Shown in pieces: positions 47,122 to 55,369 of a stretch of DNA of 64,000 nucleotides (position 1 is its first letter; every line of letters begins with the position of its first letter). This DNA comes from Acidimicrobiia bacterium (GTDB taxonomy: Bacteria; Actinomycetota; Acidimicrobiia; Acidimicrobiales; Aldehydirespiratoraceae): the NCBI GenBank assembly GCA_022819505.1, contig JAJEHD010000014.1:62001-126000 (forward strand), written 5' to 3'. The position numbers and the translations under genes are program-made. The notes beneath the pieces are model-generated. The model did not search any database. It worked only from the letters and a program-made list of their open reading frames with translations, and was not told where the DNA came from.

Positions 47122-48030
47122 GTGGCCGCACCCATCATCGGAAAGCTGCGCGCCCCCCGGCGAGTTCGCGCGGCGGCCTTCGTGGCGCTGACGAAGCCTC
47201 GCATAGTCGAGTTGCTGCTGGTCACCACGGTCCCCTCGATGGTTCTGGCCGAGCAGGGGCTGCCGTCGCTGTGGTTGATCGGGACCACTGTCGTGGGGGG
47301 CTCCATGGCCGCCGGCGGGGCCAACGCACTCAACATGTACGTCGACCGCGACATCGACCGGCTGATGCATCGCACCCGGAACCGGCCCCTGGTCACCGGA
47401 GCGGTCCGTCCTGCCGAGGCGATCGTCTTCGCGGTGACCCTCACCGCGGGCTCCTTTGTGTGGCTGTGGGCCTTCGTGAACCTCCTGTCGGCCGCGCTGG
47501 CCGCCGCGGCGGCCCTGTTCTACGTGTTCGTCTACTCGCTGTGGCTCAAACGGACCTCCATCCGCAACATCGTGATCGGCGGCGCGGCCGGAGCGGTGCC
47601 GACCCTCGTCGGCTGGACCGCGGTGACCGGATCGCTGGACTGGCCCCCGGTAGTGCTGTTCGCAGTGATCTTCTACTGGACTCCGCCCCACTTCTGGGCC
47701 CTCGCCATCCGCTACCGCAGCGACTATGAGGCCGCCGACGTGCCGATGCTCCCGGCGGTGGCCGGGCTCAGAGCGACCGCTCGCCGCATCGTCGCCTACA
47801 CGGTCGCGCTGTGGGCCCTGACCCTGCTGCTTGTGCCGGTCGCATCGATGGGCGTGCTGTATGTCGTGGCTGCGCTGGTGCTGGGCGCGGGCTTCCTGGC
47901 GCTGGCCGTCGACGTGCTCCGCCGTCCTGACCCGACCCGGTCGATGCGGTTGTTCGGCTGGTCGAACGCCTACATCGTGGCGCTCTTCGGAGCAGTCGCG
48001 GCCGACGTTCTGATCCGCCACGGGTTCTAG
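47122..48030 (+). CDS. ctaB: Protoheme IX farnesyltransferase (heme O synthase)
   Basis: 302 aa, GTG start. UbiA-fold polytopic prenyltransferase that attaches farnesyl to heme B. The prenyl-diphosphate site is NMYVDRDIDRLMHRTRNRP. A second Asp-rich region and YWTPPHFWALAIRYRSDY are typical of CtaB. Located 109 bp before the oxidase operon and divergent from ctaA. Confidence 0.95.
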   Translation: MAAPIIGKLRAPRRVRAAAFVALTKPRIVELLLVTTVPSMVLAEQGLPSLWLIGTTVVGGSMAAGGANALNMYVDRDIDRLMHRTRNRPLVTGAVRPAEAIVFAVTLTAGSFVWLWAFVNLLSAALAAAAALFYVFVYSLWLKRTSIRNIVIGGAAGAVPTLVGWTAVTGSLDWPPVVLFAVIFYWTPPHFWALAIRYRSDYEAADVPMLPAVAGLRATARRIVAYTVALWALTLLLVPVASMGVLYVVAALVLGAGFLALAVDVLRRPDPTRSMRLFGWSNAYIVALFGAVAADVLIRHGF

Positions 48031-48090
48031 AGATGGAGACGGGTTGCTCCCACGCCGGCCCATCGTGCCTCCCGCCGGCCCCCCGGTGTC

Positions 48091-48109
48091 GCCGCCGATT
48101 GTCGGCGGC
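48091..48109 (+). other. Hairpin between ctaB and the oxidase operon
   Basis: A perfect 8-bp GC stem (48091-48098 with 48102-48109) and TTG loop. No U-tract follows. It could be a weak terminator or an operator. A TAGCAT at 48125-48130, nine bases before the next ATG, may be a -10. Confidence 0.4.
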
Positions 48110-48139
48110 CCCATTGTCAATGTGTAGCATCGCCCCCCG

Positions 48140-49726
48140 ATGACGCTGACCGAGTCCCCCGTCGCGGAATCGGAGGCTGCGGCCGACGCCGACGGCGCGG
48201 CCGCGCCGGCGTCCCCGGCGGAGACACTGGGGGCGCCCCGGGGACTGGCCCAGCCGTTCATGACCAGCGACGCGGCGCAGGTCGGCAGGCTCTTCGTGGT
48301 CACGTCGCTCCTGCTGGGGCTGGGCGCCGCCGCAATCGGCGTGCTGCTCTCGCTGGGACGCACCGACGCGGTGGCTCCTGACGACCTGTTCGGCGGCCTC
48401 AACGCCTATTTCCGCATGTGGACGCTATACCGGGCGTCGCTGGTGCTGCTGGTGGTCTTGCCGCTGCTCCTCGGCCTGGCCCTGGCCGTAGTGCCGGCCC
48501 AGGTTGGGGCCGGAAATGTGGCGTTCCCCCGGGCCGCGCTGGCGTCGTTCTGGTCGTGGCTGATCGGCGCGGTGATCATGGTCGCATCGGTGCTCGCGGG
48601 AGGGGGCTGGGGCGCGCTCGACGGCGTGACCGGCAACGAGAGCGACGCCATGGCCCTCACGCTGCTCGGCACCGGCCTGGTGATCGTCGCCCTGCTGCTC
48701 GGGGCCATCGTGGTGGCCACCACCGTGATCTCGTTGCGCCAGACCGGCATGAGCCTCCTCGACGTGCCCCCGTTCTCGTGGTCGATGCTGGTGACCGCGG
48801 TGGTGTGGCTGTTCTCCCTGCCGGTGGCCATAGCCAACATCATCGTCATCTACGCAGATCTGCGGGGCCGGCAAGCCATCGCCTTCGGCCGGCCCGAGAG
48901 CCCCGACATCTGGCTCCAGCTCGACTGGCTCGTGGAGCAGCCCGCGGTCTACGCCATGGCCGTGCCGGTGCTCGGCATCGTCTTCAGCGCGGTCGGCAAG
49001 GCCGTCGATGCCCGCTCCAGCCGCCCCGAGGCAATCCTCGTCGTGGTCGGGCTGTTCGGCCTGCTGGCCATGGGCGGCTGGTCACAGGACTACTTCACCG
49101 CCCCGCAGGACCTTCGCGACGGGCTGGTCTACGTGGCCTTCGGCTTGGCCGCCGTCGTTCCGGTGGTGGCCACCGCCGGTGGTGTCGGCGAGCTGGTGAT
49201 GCGGGGCTCGAAGACGCGGGACCGGCTCCTGAGCACCCCGATGCTGGGCGCCGGTGCGGCGCTCAAGCTCCTCGGAGCGGCCGCCCTGGTCGGGGCTCTG
49301 CGCGTGATCGAGCCCCTCGACCTGCTCGAGACCTCCGCCACCTGGGCGGTGTTCCACGGCGTTGTCGCGGCCGGCCTCATCGCAGGCGTGGCTGCTCTGG
49401 CGACCTGGTCGCAGCTGCTGCTGGGCCCCATCCAGCAGAGGCTTGCGGTGGGCGCGATCATGCTGCTGGGCGTCGGCGGCGGCCTGCTGGTGCTGGCCGA
49501 CCTCATCTCCGGCTTCATTGCCGATGACCCTGACCTCATGGCCCTCGCGCTGGACGGCAACGCCGCGCTCAACGGGGTGGTCCTGATCGGGTCCCTGCTG
49601 CTGGCGGCCGGCCTGGCCGCGGCCCTGTTCGCAGCCGCCTCGGCCCTCAGGGCCCGAGCGGCCCGTGAGCGCAGCGAACTAGAGCGGGAATCCGGGGCCC
49701 GAGCGGCCGGTAGCGAGGCAGCATGA
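48140..49726 (+). CDS. Degenerate cytochrome c oxidase subunit I paralogue (ligand-less)
   Basis: 528 aa with about 12 membrane helices. It aligns with the intact CoxA of this operon over the core (LPLLLGLALAVVPAQVGAGN, AFPRAALASFW, PFSWSMLVTAVVWLFSLPV, QPAVYAMAVPVLGIV). Metal ligands are lost: heme a His is Tyr97, the CuB His of HPEVY is Gln267, the HH pair is Gln316-Asp317 and heme a3 His is Val404. Only His406 remains. The proton-channel Asp is Asn126 and the HPEVY Glu is Ala269. It cannot reduce oxygen but keeps the fold and an open frame. First gene of the oxidase operon. The last 25 codons come from a dispersed repeat. Probable role: structural or assembly partner (inference). Confidence 0.85.
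   Translation: MTLTESPVAESEAAADADGAAAPASPAETLGAPRGLAQPFMTSDAAQVGRLFVVTSLLLGLGAAAIGVLLSLGRTDAVAPDDLFGGLNAYFRMWTLYRASLVLLVVLPLLLGLALAVVPAQVGAGNVAFPRAALASFWSWLIGAVIMVASVLAGGGWGALDGVTGNESDAMALTLLGTGLVIVALLLGAIVVATTVISLRQTGMSLLDVPPFSWSMLVTAVVWLFSLPVAIANIIVIYADLRGRQAIAFGRPESPDIWLQLDWLVEQPAVYAMAVPVLGIVFSAVGKAVDARSSRPEAILVVVGLFGLLAMGGWSQDYFTAPQDLRDGLVYVAFGLAAVVPVVATAGGVGELVMRGSKTRDRLLSTPMLGAGAALKLLGAAALVGALRVIEPLDLLETSATWAVFHGVVAAGLIAGVAALATWSQLLLGPIQQRLAVGAIMLLGVGGGLLVLADLISGFIADDPDLMALALDGNAALNGVVLIGSLLLAAGLAAALFAAASALRARAARERSELERESGARAAGSEAA
49651..49691 (+). repeat. Dispersed repeat, copy C (coding)
   Basis: 40 of 41 nt are identical to copy A (15541-15580 region). It lies inside the 3' end of the degenerate subunit I gene and encodes part of its charged tail. 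A short second copy of its first 13 nt follows at 49696-49708. Confidence 0.8.
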
Positions 49727-50307
49727 GGACGACCGAGCTGCCCGCGGCGGAGGCGATCCGCCCCCGCACCGTCGTAGTCGGCGCCCTGCTGGCCACCGGA
49801 GCGGCCTTCATAGCCTTCGCCGCCCTCGTCTCGGTGTACGTCCAGCAACGCCAGCAGGCTGCGGCCCTGGGCGAGGAGTGGTTCCCGTCCGGCACGGTCG
49901 AACTCGGCCCCGCCGGGATGATGATGATGACGCTGGCGCTTTCCATCGTGACGGTGCAGTGGGCCGTACAGGCCGCCCGGGCCGAGGATCGACCACACGG
50001 GTTCATCGCGCTGGGCGTCACCCTGATGTTCGGTGCCGCGGTGATCAACCAGTTCTGGTTCGTCTACCAGGACACCGCCTTCGCCATAGACGGCGGCCGG
50101 GCCGAGTTGCTGTTCTACGCGGTCACCGGCTCGTTCATCGCCATGCTCATCGCGGCCATGGCCATGGTGACGGTCACCACCATCCGCTCACTGCTAGGGC
50201 CCTTCGGCCGCGATCTGGCCCATGCGGTGCAGGCCTCAGCCCTGTTCTGGCACATGTGCGTGCTGTGCTACTTCCTGGTCTGGTACGTCGTGTTCATAAC
50301 GAAGTAG
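49723..50307 (+). CDS. Cytochrome c oxidase subunit III-like membrane protein
   Basis: 194 aa, ATG overlapping the previous stop (ATGA). Five predicted membrane helices. The end, LFWHMCVLCYFLVWYVVFI, matches the YWHFVDVVWIFLFxxxYL signature of subunit III, and the middle (SFIAMLIAAMAMVTVTTIRS) aligns with its helix 4 region. It is shorter and more divergent than the second subunit III of this operon (54376). Coupled to the ligand-less subunit I, so the two may form a sub-complex. A functional role is inferred only. Confidence 0.75.
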   Translation: MRTTELPAAEAIRPRTVVVGALLATGAAFIAFAALVSVYVQQRQQAAALGEEWFPSGTVELGPAGMMMMTLALSIVTVQWAVQAARAEDRPHGFIALGVTLMFGAAVINQFWFVYQDTAFAIDGGRAELLFYAVTGSFIAMLIAAMAMVTVTTIRSLLGPFGRDLAHAVQASALFWHMCVLCYFLVWYVVFITK

Positions 50308-50317
50308 GTCGCGGCGC

Positions 50318-51115
50318 ATGTTCACCACCGGTTTCAAGTTCTTCTTCGGGCTGTTCGGCGCCTTCACCGCGGCGGCCCTCGTCTACGGCTACACCACCGG
50401 CGGCAACCACGTCGGCCCCATCTCGTTGGGCTGGAAGGGCGGGGTCGGCGACCACATCGGCTACGGGGTTCTTGTCGGGCTGGCCTTCGTCTCGCTGCTT
50501 GTCAGCCTGGTGCTGGTGTCGTTCCGCGACGCCGACGCCTCGGCCCAGGCCCGCCTCCAGAACCTTGCCGAGGTGCTCACCGACCAGCCGGTGGCGGCCA
50601 GCTTCTGGCCGGTGGTCGCCGCCTTCGGCATGGGAGCGGCCGCGGTGGGTCTGGTGCTGCACCCCATGGTGTTCGTGCTGGGCCTCGCCCTGATCTTCCT
50701 CTCGCTGATCGAGTGGACCATGGACGCATGGTCCGACCGGGCCACCGGCGACCGTGCGATCAACCGGGAGTTGCGCAACCGCATCATGGCGCCCATCGAG
50801 ATCCCGGTCGTGGGCACGCTCGGTGTTGCCGTGGTCGTGCTGGCCGCCTCCCGCATCCTGCTGAACGTGTCGAAGCTGGAGGCGGTGTGGGTCGCGGGCG
50901 TCGTGTCCGCGCTGATCCTGGGCGGCGCCTGGGTGTACGCCAGCCGTCCCGGCCTCGGCCGTCGCCTCGTGCGGATCCTGGGACCGGTGGCGGCCCTGTT
51001 GCTGGTGGTGGGCGGCGTGCTCGCCGCGGTGGCCGGCGAGCGCGAGTTCGTCCACCACGAGGTCGATACCCACGAGGAGTCCGGTGAGCCGGCCGTGACT
51101 GAGGAAGGCCACTGA
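50318..51115 (+). CDS. CtaF-like oxidase subunit IV with extra membrane domain
   Basis: 265 aa. The first 140 residues follow the actinobacterial aa3 subunit IV (CtaF) plan: an N-terminal helix, GVLVGLAFVSLLVSLVLVSF, a polar loop, then SFWPVVAAFGMGAAAVGLVL and a further helix. The remaining part adds about four more helices and a soluble tail rich in His and Glu (EFVHHEVDTHEESGEP). CtaF in mycobacteria is a structural subunit of the III-IV supercomplex. The C-terminal extension is not part of that protein and has no assigned function. Position 2 bp before coxB supports a role in the oxidase. Confidence 0.65.
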   Translation: MFTTGFKFFFGLFGAFTAAALVYGYTTGGNHVGPISLGWKGGVGDHIGYGVLVGLAFVSLLVSLVLVSFRDADASAQARLQNLAEVLTDQPVAASFWPVVAAFGMGAAAVGLVLHPMVFVLGLALIFLSLIEWTMDAWSDRATGDRAINRELRNRIMAPIEIPVVGTLGVAVVVLAASRILLNVSKLEAVWVAGVVSALILGGAWVYASRPGLGRRLVRILGPVAALLLVVGGVLAAVAGEREFVHHEVDTHEESGEPAVTEEGH

Positions 51116-51116
51116 C

Positions 51117-52346
51117 GTGCGCTTCGCGACGCTCGCCCGTGCGCTCTCCTGGACGCCGGCGCTGCTGGTCGTAGCCATCGCTACCGGCTGCGCGTCCGAC
51201 GCCGAGCTCGACACCTTCGCGCCGCAGGGCCCGATCGCCAGAGAACTGCACTCCAGGGGAGTGCTTCCGGTGTTCTGGATCGCCGCAGTGGTGTTCGTGG
51301 GCATCACTGTGGCCATGGTGTGGCTGATCTGGCGGCACCGGGTCTCCAGCTACGAGGGCGACGACGAGTGGCCCGCCCAGACCCACGGCCACGTCCCGCT
51401 GGAAGTGGGCTGGACCGTGGGGTTCTTGGTGACCATGGCGGCGGTGGCCGTCATCATGGTGCTGTCGCTGCCCACCGTGGACGCCACCGAGGTCAACAAG
51501 ATGAAGGTCGACATCGACGACCGGAGCGTCGAGTGGGAGCCGACCGTGGTGGTGGTGGGCAACCAGTGGTGGTGGGAGTTCCGCTACTACTTCGGCGACC
51601 AGGTCGACCTGGCCGACCTGAGGGCCCACGGCGACGCCAAGACGCTGCCGCCGGCCGACATCGTCACGTCAGGTCAGATGATGATCCCCACCGGCGAGGA
51701 GATCGAGTTGATCATCACCTCGCGCGACGTGATCCACTCGTTCTGGATCCCCGCCCTCAACGGCAAGCGCGACGCAGTACCCAACCGCTTCTCGCCCTGG
51801 AAGATCGAGGCCTCCGATCCCGGCTTCTACTTCGGCCAGTGCACCGAGTTCTGCGGCCTGTCGCACTCCCGGATGAGGATGCAGGTGGTGGCCCTCAGTC
51901 CCCCGGACTTCCAGTCGTGGGTTGACAGCACCACCCAGGACGCGGTCGAGCCCACCGATCCGGCCGCGCTGGCCGGCCTGGAGGTCTTCTCCGGCATCTG
52001 CACCTCCTGCCACGTCATCGAGGGCGTCAACGACGACGTCTTCGAGAGGGCCGACCAGGCATCGGGAGCAGCTCCCAACCTGACCCACTTCGCCAACCGG
52101 AGCACCTTCGCCGGCGCCATCTTCAACACCTACAACGCCGACGGGTCGCTCAACCGCATCCAGCTCGAGGCCTGGCTCCGCAACCCAGGAGACCTCAAAG
52201 CCAACTACACCGTGCCCGGCGAGCAGTACCGTGGCATGCCCGACCTGGATCTGAGCGAGCAGCAGATCGACGACTTGGTGGCCTACCTTTCAGGGCTGGG
52301 GGCGAGGCCCGCAGACTGGATCATTGAAGCCACCCAGGTGGAGTGA
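51117..52346 (+). CDS. coxB: Cytochrome c oxidase subunit II fused to cytochrome c (caa3 type)
   Basis: 409 aa, GTG start. A lipoprotein signal ends in IATGC (Cys25). Two membrane helices (about 50-71 and 98-117) precede the CuA cupredoxin domain with H207 (VIHSFWIP) and C242, C246, H250, M253 in GQCTEFCGLSHSRM. A C-terminal cytochrome c domain has CTSCH (295-299), with Met in YRGMPDLDLSEQQID as likely axial ligand. The fused heme makes this a caa3-type enzyme that needs no separate soluble cytochrome. Confidence 0.96.
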   Translation: MRFATLARALSWTPALLVVAIATGCASDAELDTFAPQGPIARELHSRGVLPVFWIAAVVFVGITVAMVWLIWRHRVSSYEGDDEWPAQTHGHVPLEVGWTVGFLVTMAAVAVIMVLSLPTVDATEVNKMKVDIDDRSVEWEPTVVVVGNQWWWEFRYYFGDQVDLADLRAHGDAKTLPPADIVTSGQMMIPTGEEIELIITSRDVIHSFWIPALNGKRDAVPNRFSPWKIEASDPGFYFGQCTEFCGLSHSRMRMQVVALSPPDFQSWVDSTTQDAVEPTDPAALAGLEVFSGICTSCHVIEGVNDDVFERADQASGAAPNLTHFANRSTFAGAIFNTYNADGSLNRIQLEAWLRNPGDLKANYTVPGEQYRGMPDLDLSEQQIDDLVAYLSGLGARPADWIIEATQVE

Positions 52347-52390
52347 CATGGCAATGACGGCGATAGAGACCGGGGAGGTGTTGGAGCAAC

Positions 52391-54379
52391 ATGGCGATCA
52401 CTGAGAAGACGCCCCTCGAGCTCGGCCCGGGTGACACCGCCCGCTACGCCGAGCGGCCCCTCGGCGTGTTCACCCGCCCCCAAGAGGGCCGGGGTTGGCG
52501 GGACTGGCTCAGCACCGTCGACCACAAGCGCATCGGGATCCTGTACGGCGCCTCCGCGATGTTCTTCTTCCTGGTCGGCGGGGTCGAGGCGCTGCTGATC
52601 CGGCTGCAGCTGGCCGCGCCCGAGGGCTCGGTGCTCGGCGCCGACGTCTACAACCAGGTGTACACCATGCACGGCGTCACCATGGTGTTCCTGTTCATCA
52701 TGCCGCTGGCGGCCGCCTTCGCGAACTACTTCATCCCGTTGCAGATCGGGGCCCGCGATGTGGCCTTCCCCCGCCTCAACGCGCTGTCGTACTGGATCTG
52801 GCTGTCGGGCGCCATCTTCCTGAACACCTCGTGGATAGTGGGCGGCGGCGGCGCCGACTGCGGGTGGTTCTGCTACTCGACCAACAGCGGCGTGGCCTTC
52901 TCGCCCAGCCACGGAGTGGACTTCTACGCCATCGGCCTGCAGATCCTGGGCATCGCCTCGCTGGTGTCGTCGGTGAACCTGATCGTCACCTGCCTCAACA
53001 TGCGGGCGCCCGGCATGACGCTGATGCGCATGCCGGTGCTCACCTGGATGCTGCTGATCACCCAGTTCCTGCTGCTGTTCGCGCTGCCGGTGATCACCGT
53101 GGCCCTGTTCCTGTTGATGTTCGACCGGCTCTTCGACGCCCAGTTCTTCAATCCCGACGCGGGCGCCGACCCGCTCTTATGGCAGCACTTATTCTGGATA
53201 TTCGGCCATCCTGAGGTGTACATCATCATCCTGCCCGCCTTCGGGGTGGTGTCGGAGATCATCCCCACTTTCAGCCGTAAGCCCCTGTTCGGCTACGAGT
53301 TCATGGTCTTCTCCGGGATCGCCATCGGGTTCATGGGCTGGGGCGTGTGGGCCCACCACATGTTCGTGTCGGGCATAGGCCCCATCTCGGTGGCCGCCTT
53401 CTCCCTGTCGACCATGTTCATCGCCGTGCCGACGGGGGTGAAGGTCCTCAACTGGCTTGCCACCATGTGGGGCGGGAAGCTGCGCTTCACCGTGGCCATG
53501 AAGTTCGCGGTGGCCACGGTGGCCATGTTCACCATCGGCGGCCTGTCCGGCGTGACCCACTCGGTGGCGCCGGCCGACACCCAGCAGACCGACACCTACT
53601 ACATCGTGGCCCACTTCCACTATGTGATCTTCGGCGGAGGTGTGCTCGGCCTGTTCGCGGGCCTGTACTTCTGGTGGCCCAAGGTGTGGGGCCACTTCCT
53701 CAATGAGCGATTGGGCAACTGGAACTTCTGGATCATGCTGGTGGGCTTCAACCTCACGTTCGGCCCCATGCACATCCTCGGCCTGCAGGGGATGTCGCGC
53801 CGCATCGACACCTACGCCCGGGGCTACGGCTTCGAGTTCTGGAACATGGCGGCCACCGTCGGATCGTTGCTGATCGCGGTGAGCGTGCTGATCTTCATGT
53901 GGAACGTCGTCAAGTCCAAACGCGACGCCCCCCACCTGCCCCCGCCCGGTCCGGACCCGTGGGATGCCCGCAGCCTCGAGTGGTCGATCCCGTCGCCGGT
54001 GCCGACGCACAACTTCGACACCGTGCCTCAGGTTCACGGCCGCGACGAGTGGTGGCACACCAAGTACGCCGAGAACGACGAAGGCCAGGTGGTGCGGGTC
54101 GCCACCACCGAGGAGGCCGCCCAGACCGGCGAGGCCACCGGCGTGCACCTGCCGTCGCCGTCGTTCTGGCCGCTGGCGGTGGCGGTCGGGCTGCCGCTGA
54201 TCGGCTACGGCTTGATCTTCAACCTGTGGCTGGCACTAGTCGGCGCGTTGCTGACGATCGCATCGCTCTACTCGTGGGCCATGGAACCGGTGGACGACCC
54301 CGACGCCGCCCACGACCACCACGAAGAGCATCACGAGGACGATGACGCCGATCCCGACGAAGAGAGTGATCCGCGGTGA
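52391..54379 (+). CDS. coxA: Cytochrome c oxidase subunit I
   Basis: 662 aa, ATG 52391 behind TTGGAG. All ligands are present: H94 (TMHG), H273 and Y277 in GHPEVY, H322-H323, H408 and H410 (AHFHY). D123 (D channel), E275 and K351 (K channel) identify an A1-type proton-pumping oxidase. It is longer than usual: after the twelfth helix come a soluble stretch, two more helices (about 590-640) and a tail rich in His, Asp and Glu. It overlaps coxC by 4 bp. Confidence 0.97.
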   Translation: MAITEKTPLELGPGDTARYAERPLGVFTRPQEGRGWRDWLSTVDHKRIGILYGASAMFFFLVGGVEALLIRLQLAAPEGSVLGADVYNQVYTMHGVTMVFLFIMPLAAAFANYFIPLQIGARDVAFPRLNALSYWIWLSGAIFLNTSWIVGGGGADCGWFCYSTNSGVAFSPSHGVDFYAIGLQILGIASLVSSVNLIVTCLNMRAPGMTLMRMPVLTWMLLITQFLLLFALPVITVALFLLMFDRLFDAQFFNPDAGADPLLWQHLFWIFGHPEVYIIILPAFGVVSEIIPTFSRKPLFGYEFMVFSGIAIGFMGWGVWAHHMFVSGIGPISVAAFSLSTMFIAVPTGVKVLNWLATMWGGKLRFTVAMKFAVATVAMFTIGGLSGVTHSVAPADTQQTDTYYIVAHFHYVIFGGGVLGLFAGLYFWWPKVWGHFLNERLGNWNFWIMLVGFNLTFGPMHILGLQGMSRRIDTYARGYGFEFWNMAATVGSLLIAVSVLIFMWNVVKSKRDAPHLPPPGPDPWDARSLEWSIPSPVPTHNFDTVPQVHGRDEWWHTKYAENDEGQVVRVATTEEAAQTGEATGVHLPSPSFWPLAVAVGLPLIGYGLIFNLWLALVGALLTIASLYSWAMEPVDDPDAAHDHHEEHHEDDDADPDEESDPR

Positions 54380-55008
54380 GCGCCGAGCCTCTAGTGGCTG
54401 ATCACGCTCACGAGGTGTCGGACCACGGCCACGATCCCCACGCCACCACCACCGGCCTGTCGCACATCAAGCTGGCCATGTGGGTGTTCCTGGGCTCGGA
54501 GTGCCTGCTGTTCGGCGGGCTGATCTCCACCTACCTGCTGTACAAGACCCGGGGCAACGGCCGCACCCTGCCCACCGACGTATTCGACATCCCGTTCACG
54601 TCGGTGAGTTCGTTCGTGCTGCTGATGAGCTCGCTGACGATGGTGCTGGCCCTCTCCGCAGTGTCCCGGGGCGAGGCCGAGGCCGGCCGCACCTGGCTGC
54701 TGGCCACCGCGCTGCTCGGGGGGGTATTCGTCGGCGGGCAGGTCTACGAGTTCACCGCCTTCGTGCGTGAGGGGGTCGCCTTCACCACCAACCCGGCCAG
54801 CAGCGCCTTCTTCACCCTTACCGGCTTCCACGGCGTTCACGTGAGCCTGGGCATCGTGATGCTGATGTCGCTGTTCGTGGCGTCGGTGAAGGGCAAGTTG
54901 ACCCAGCGCAACGCCGAGACGGTGGAGATCGTGGGCCTCTACTGGCACTTCGTGGACATCGTGTGGATCTTCATCTTCACCGTCATCTACCTGATCCCGG
55001 CCGACTGA
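54376..55008 (+). CDS. coxC: Cytochrome c oxidase subunit III
   Basis: 210 aa, GTG start overlapping the coxA stop. Five-helix subunit III: LSHIKLAMWVFLGSECLLFG, TSVSSFVLLMSSLTMVLAL, FHGVHVSLGIVMLM and the signature GLYWHFVDIVWIFIFTVIYL. The N-terminal 25 residues are unusual: HAHEVSDHGHDPHATTTG, a His/Asp-rich stretch expected on the cytoplasmic side. It stabilises the D-channel side of subunit I. Confidence 0.95.
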   Translation: MSAEPLVADHAHEVSDHGHDPHATTTGLSHIKLAMWVFLGSECLLFGGLISTYLLYKTRGNGRTLPTDVFDIPFTSVSSFVLLMSSLTMVLALSAVSRGEAEAGRTWLLATALLGGVFVGGQVYEFTAFVREGVAFTTNPASSAFFTLTGFHGVHVSLGIVMLMSLFVASVKGKLTQRNAETVEIVGLYWHFVDIVWIFIFTVIYLIPAD

Positions 55009-55016
55009 TCCCTGCC

Positions 55017-55364
55017 ATGAGCGACACCGCCACCTCCGAGCACTCCGAGCCCGACACGGCTGCCGAGCATCACGACACCGAACACGCCCATCCTTCGGAC
55101 TGGGCCTACGTCAAGATCGCCGTCGTTCTGGCCGTGATCACCGCGCTGGAGGTGTTCACCTATTTCGAGTCGGTGGTCGACTGGGGAGTTGCGCTGGTGC
55201 CGTCGCTCATCTTCATGATGATCGTCAAGTTCTATTTGGTGGCCACCTGGTTCATGCACCTACGCTTCGACAGCAAGCTGTTCGGCCGGATGTTCACGGC
55301 CGGGCTCATTCTGGCCGTCGGCGTCTATCTGGTCACGTTGACGGTCTTCGAGTTCTGGGTGTAG
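55017..55364 (+). CDS. Prokaryotic cytochrome c oxidase subunit IV
   Basis: 115 aa from ATG 55017. Three membrane helices with the COX4_pro/CyoD-like signature MIVKFYLVATWFMHLRFDSK. The soluble N-terminus (SEHSEPDTAAEHHDTEHAHP) is His/Glu-rich like the neighbouring tails. Between coxC (8 bp) and ctaG (5 bp), part of the same transcript. Confidence 0.92.
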   Translation: MSDTATSEHSEPDTAAEHHDTEHAHPSDWAYVKIAVVLAVITALEVFTYFESVVDWGVALVPSLIFMMIVKFYLVATWFMHLRFDSKLFGRMFTAGLILAVGVYLVTLTVFEFWV

Positions 55365-55369
55365 CCGCT

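Noticed and set aside
52348..52404. An 18-codon open frame starting just after coxB and overlapping the coxA start
   Set aside because: It lacks its own ribosome-binding site, and the coxA ribosome-binding site lies within it. Nothing supports translation as a leader peptide.
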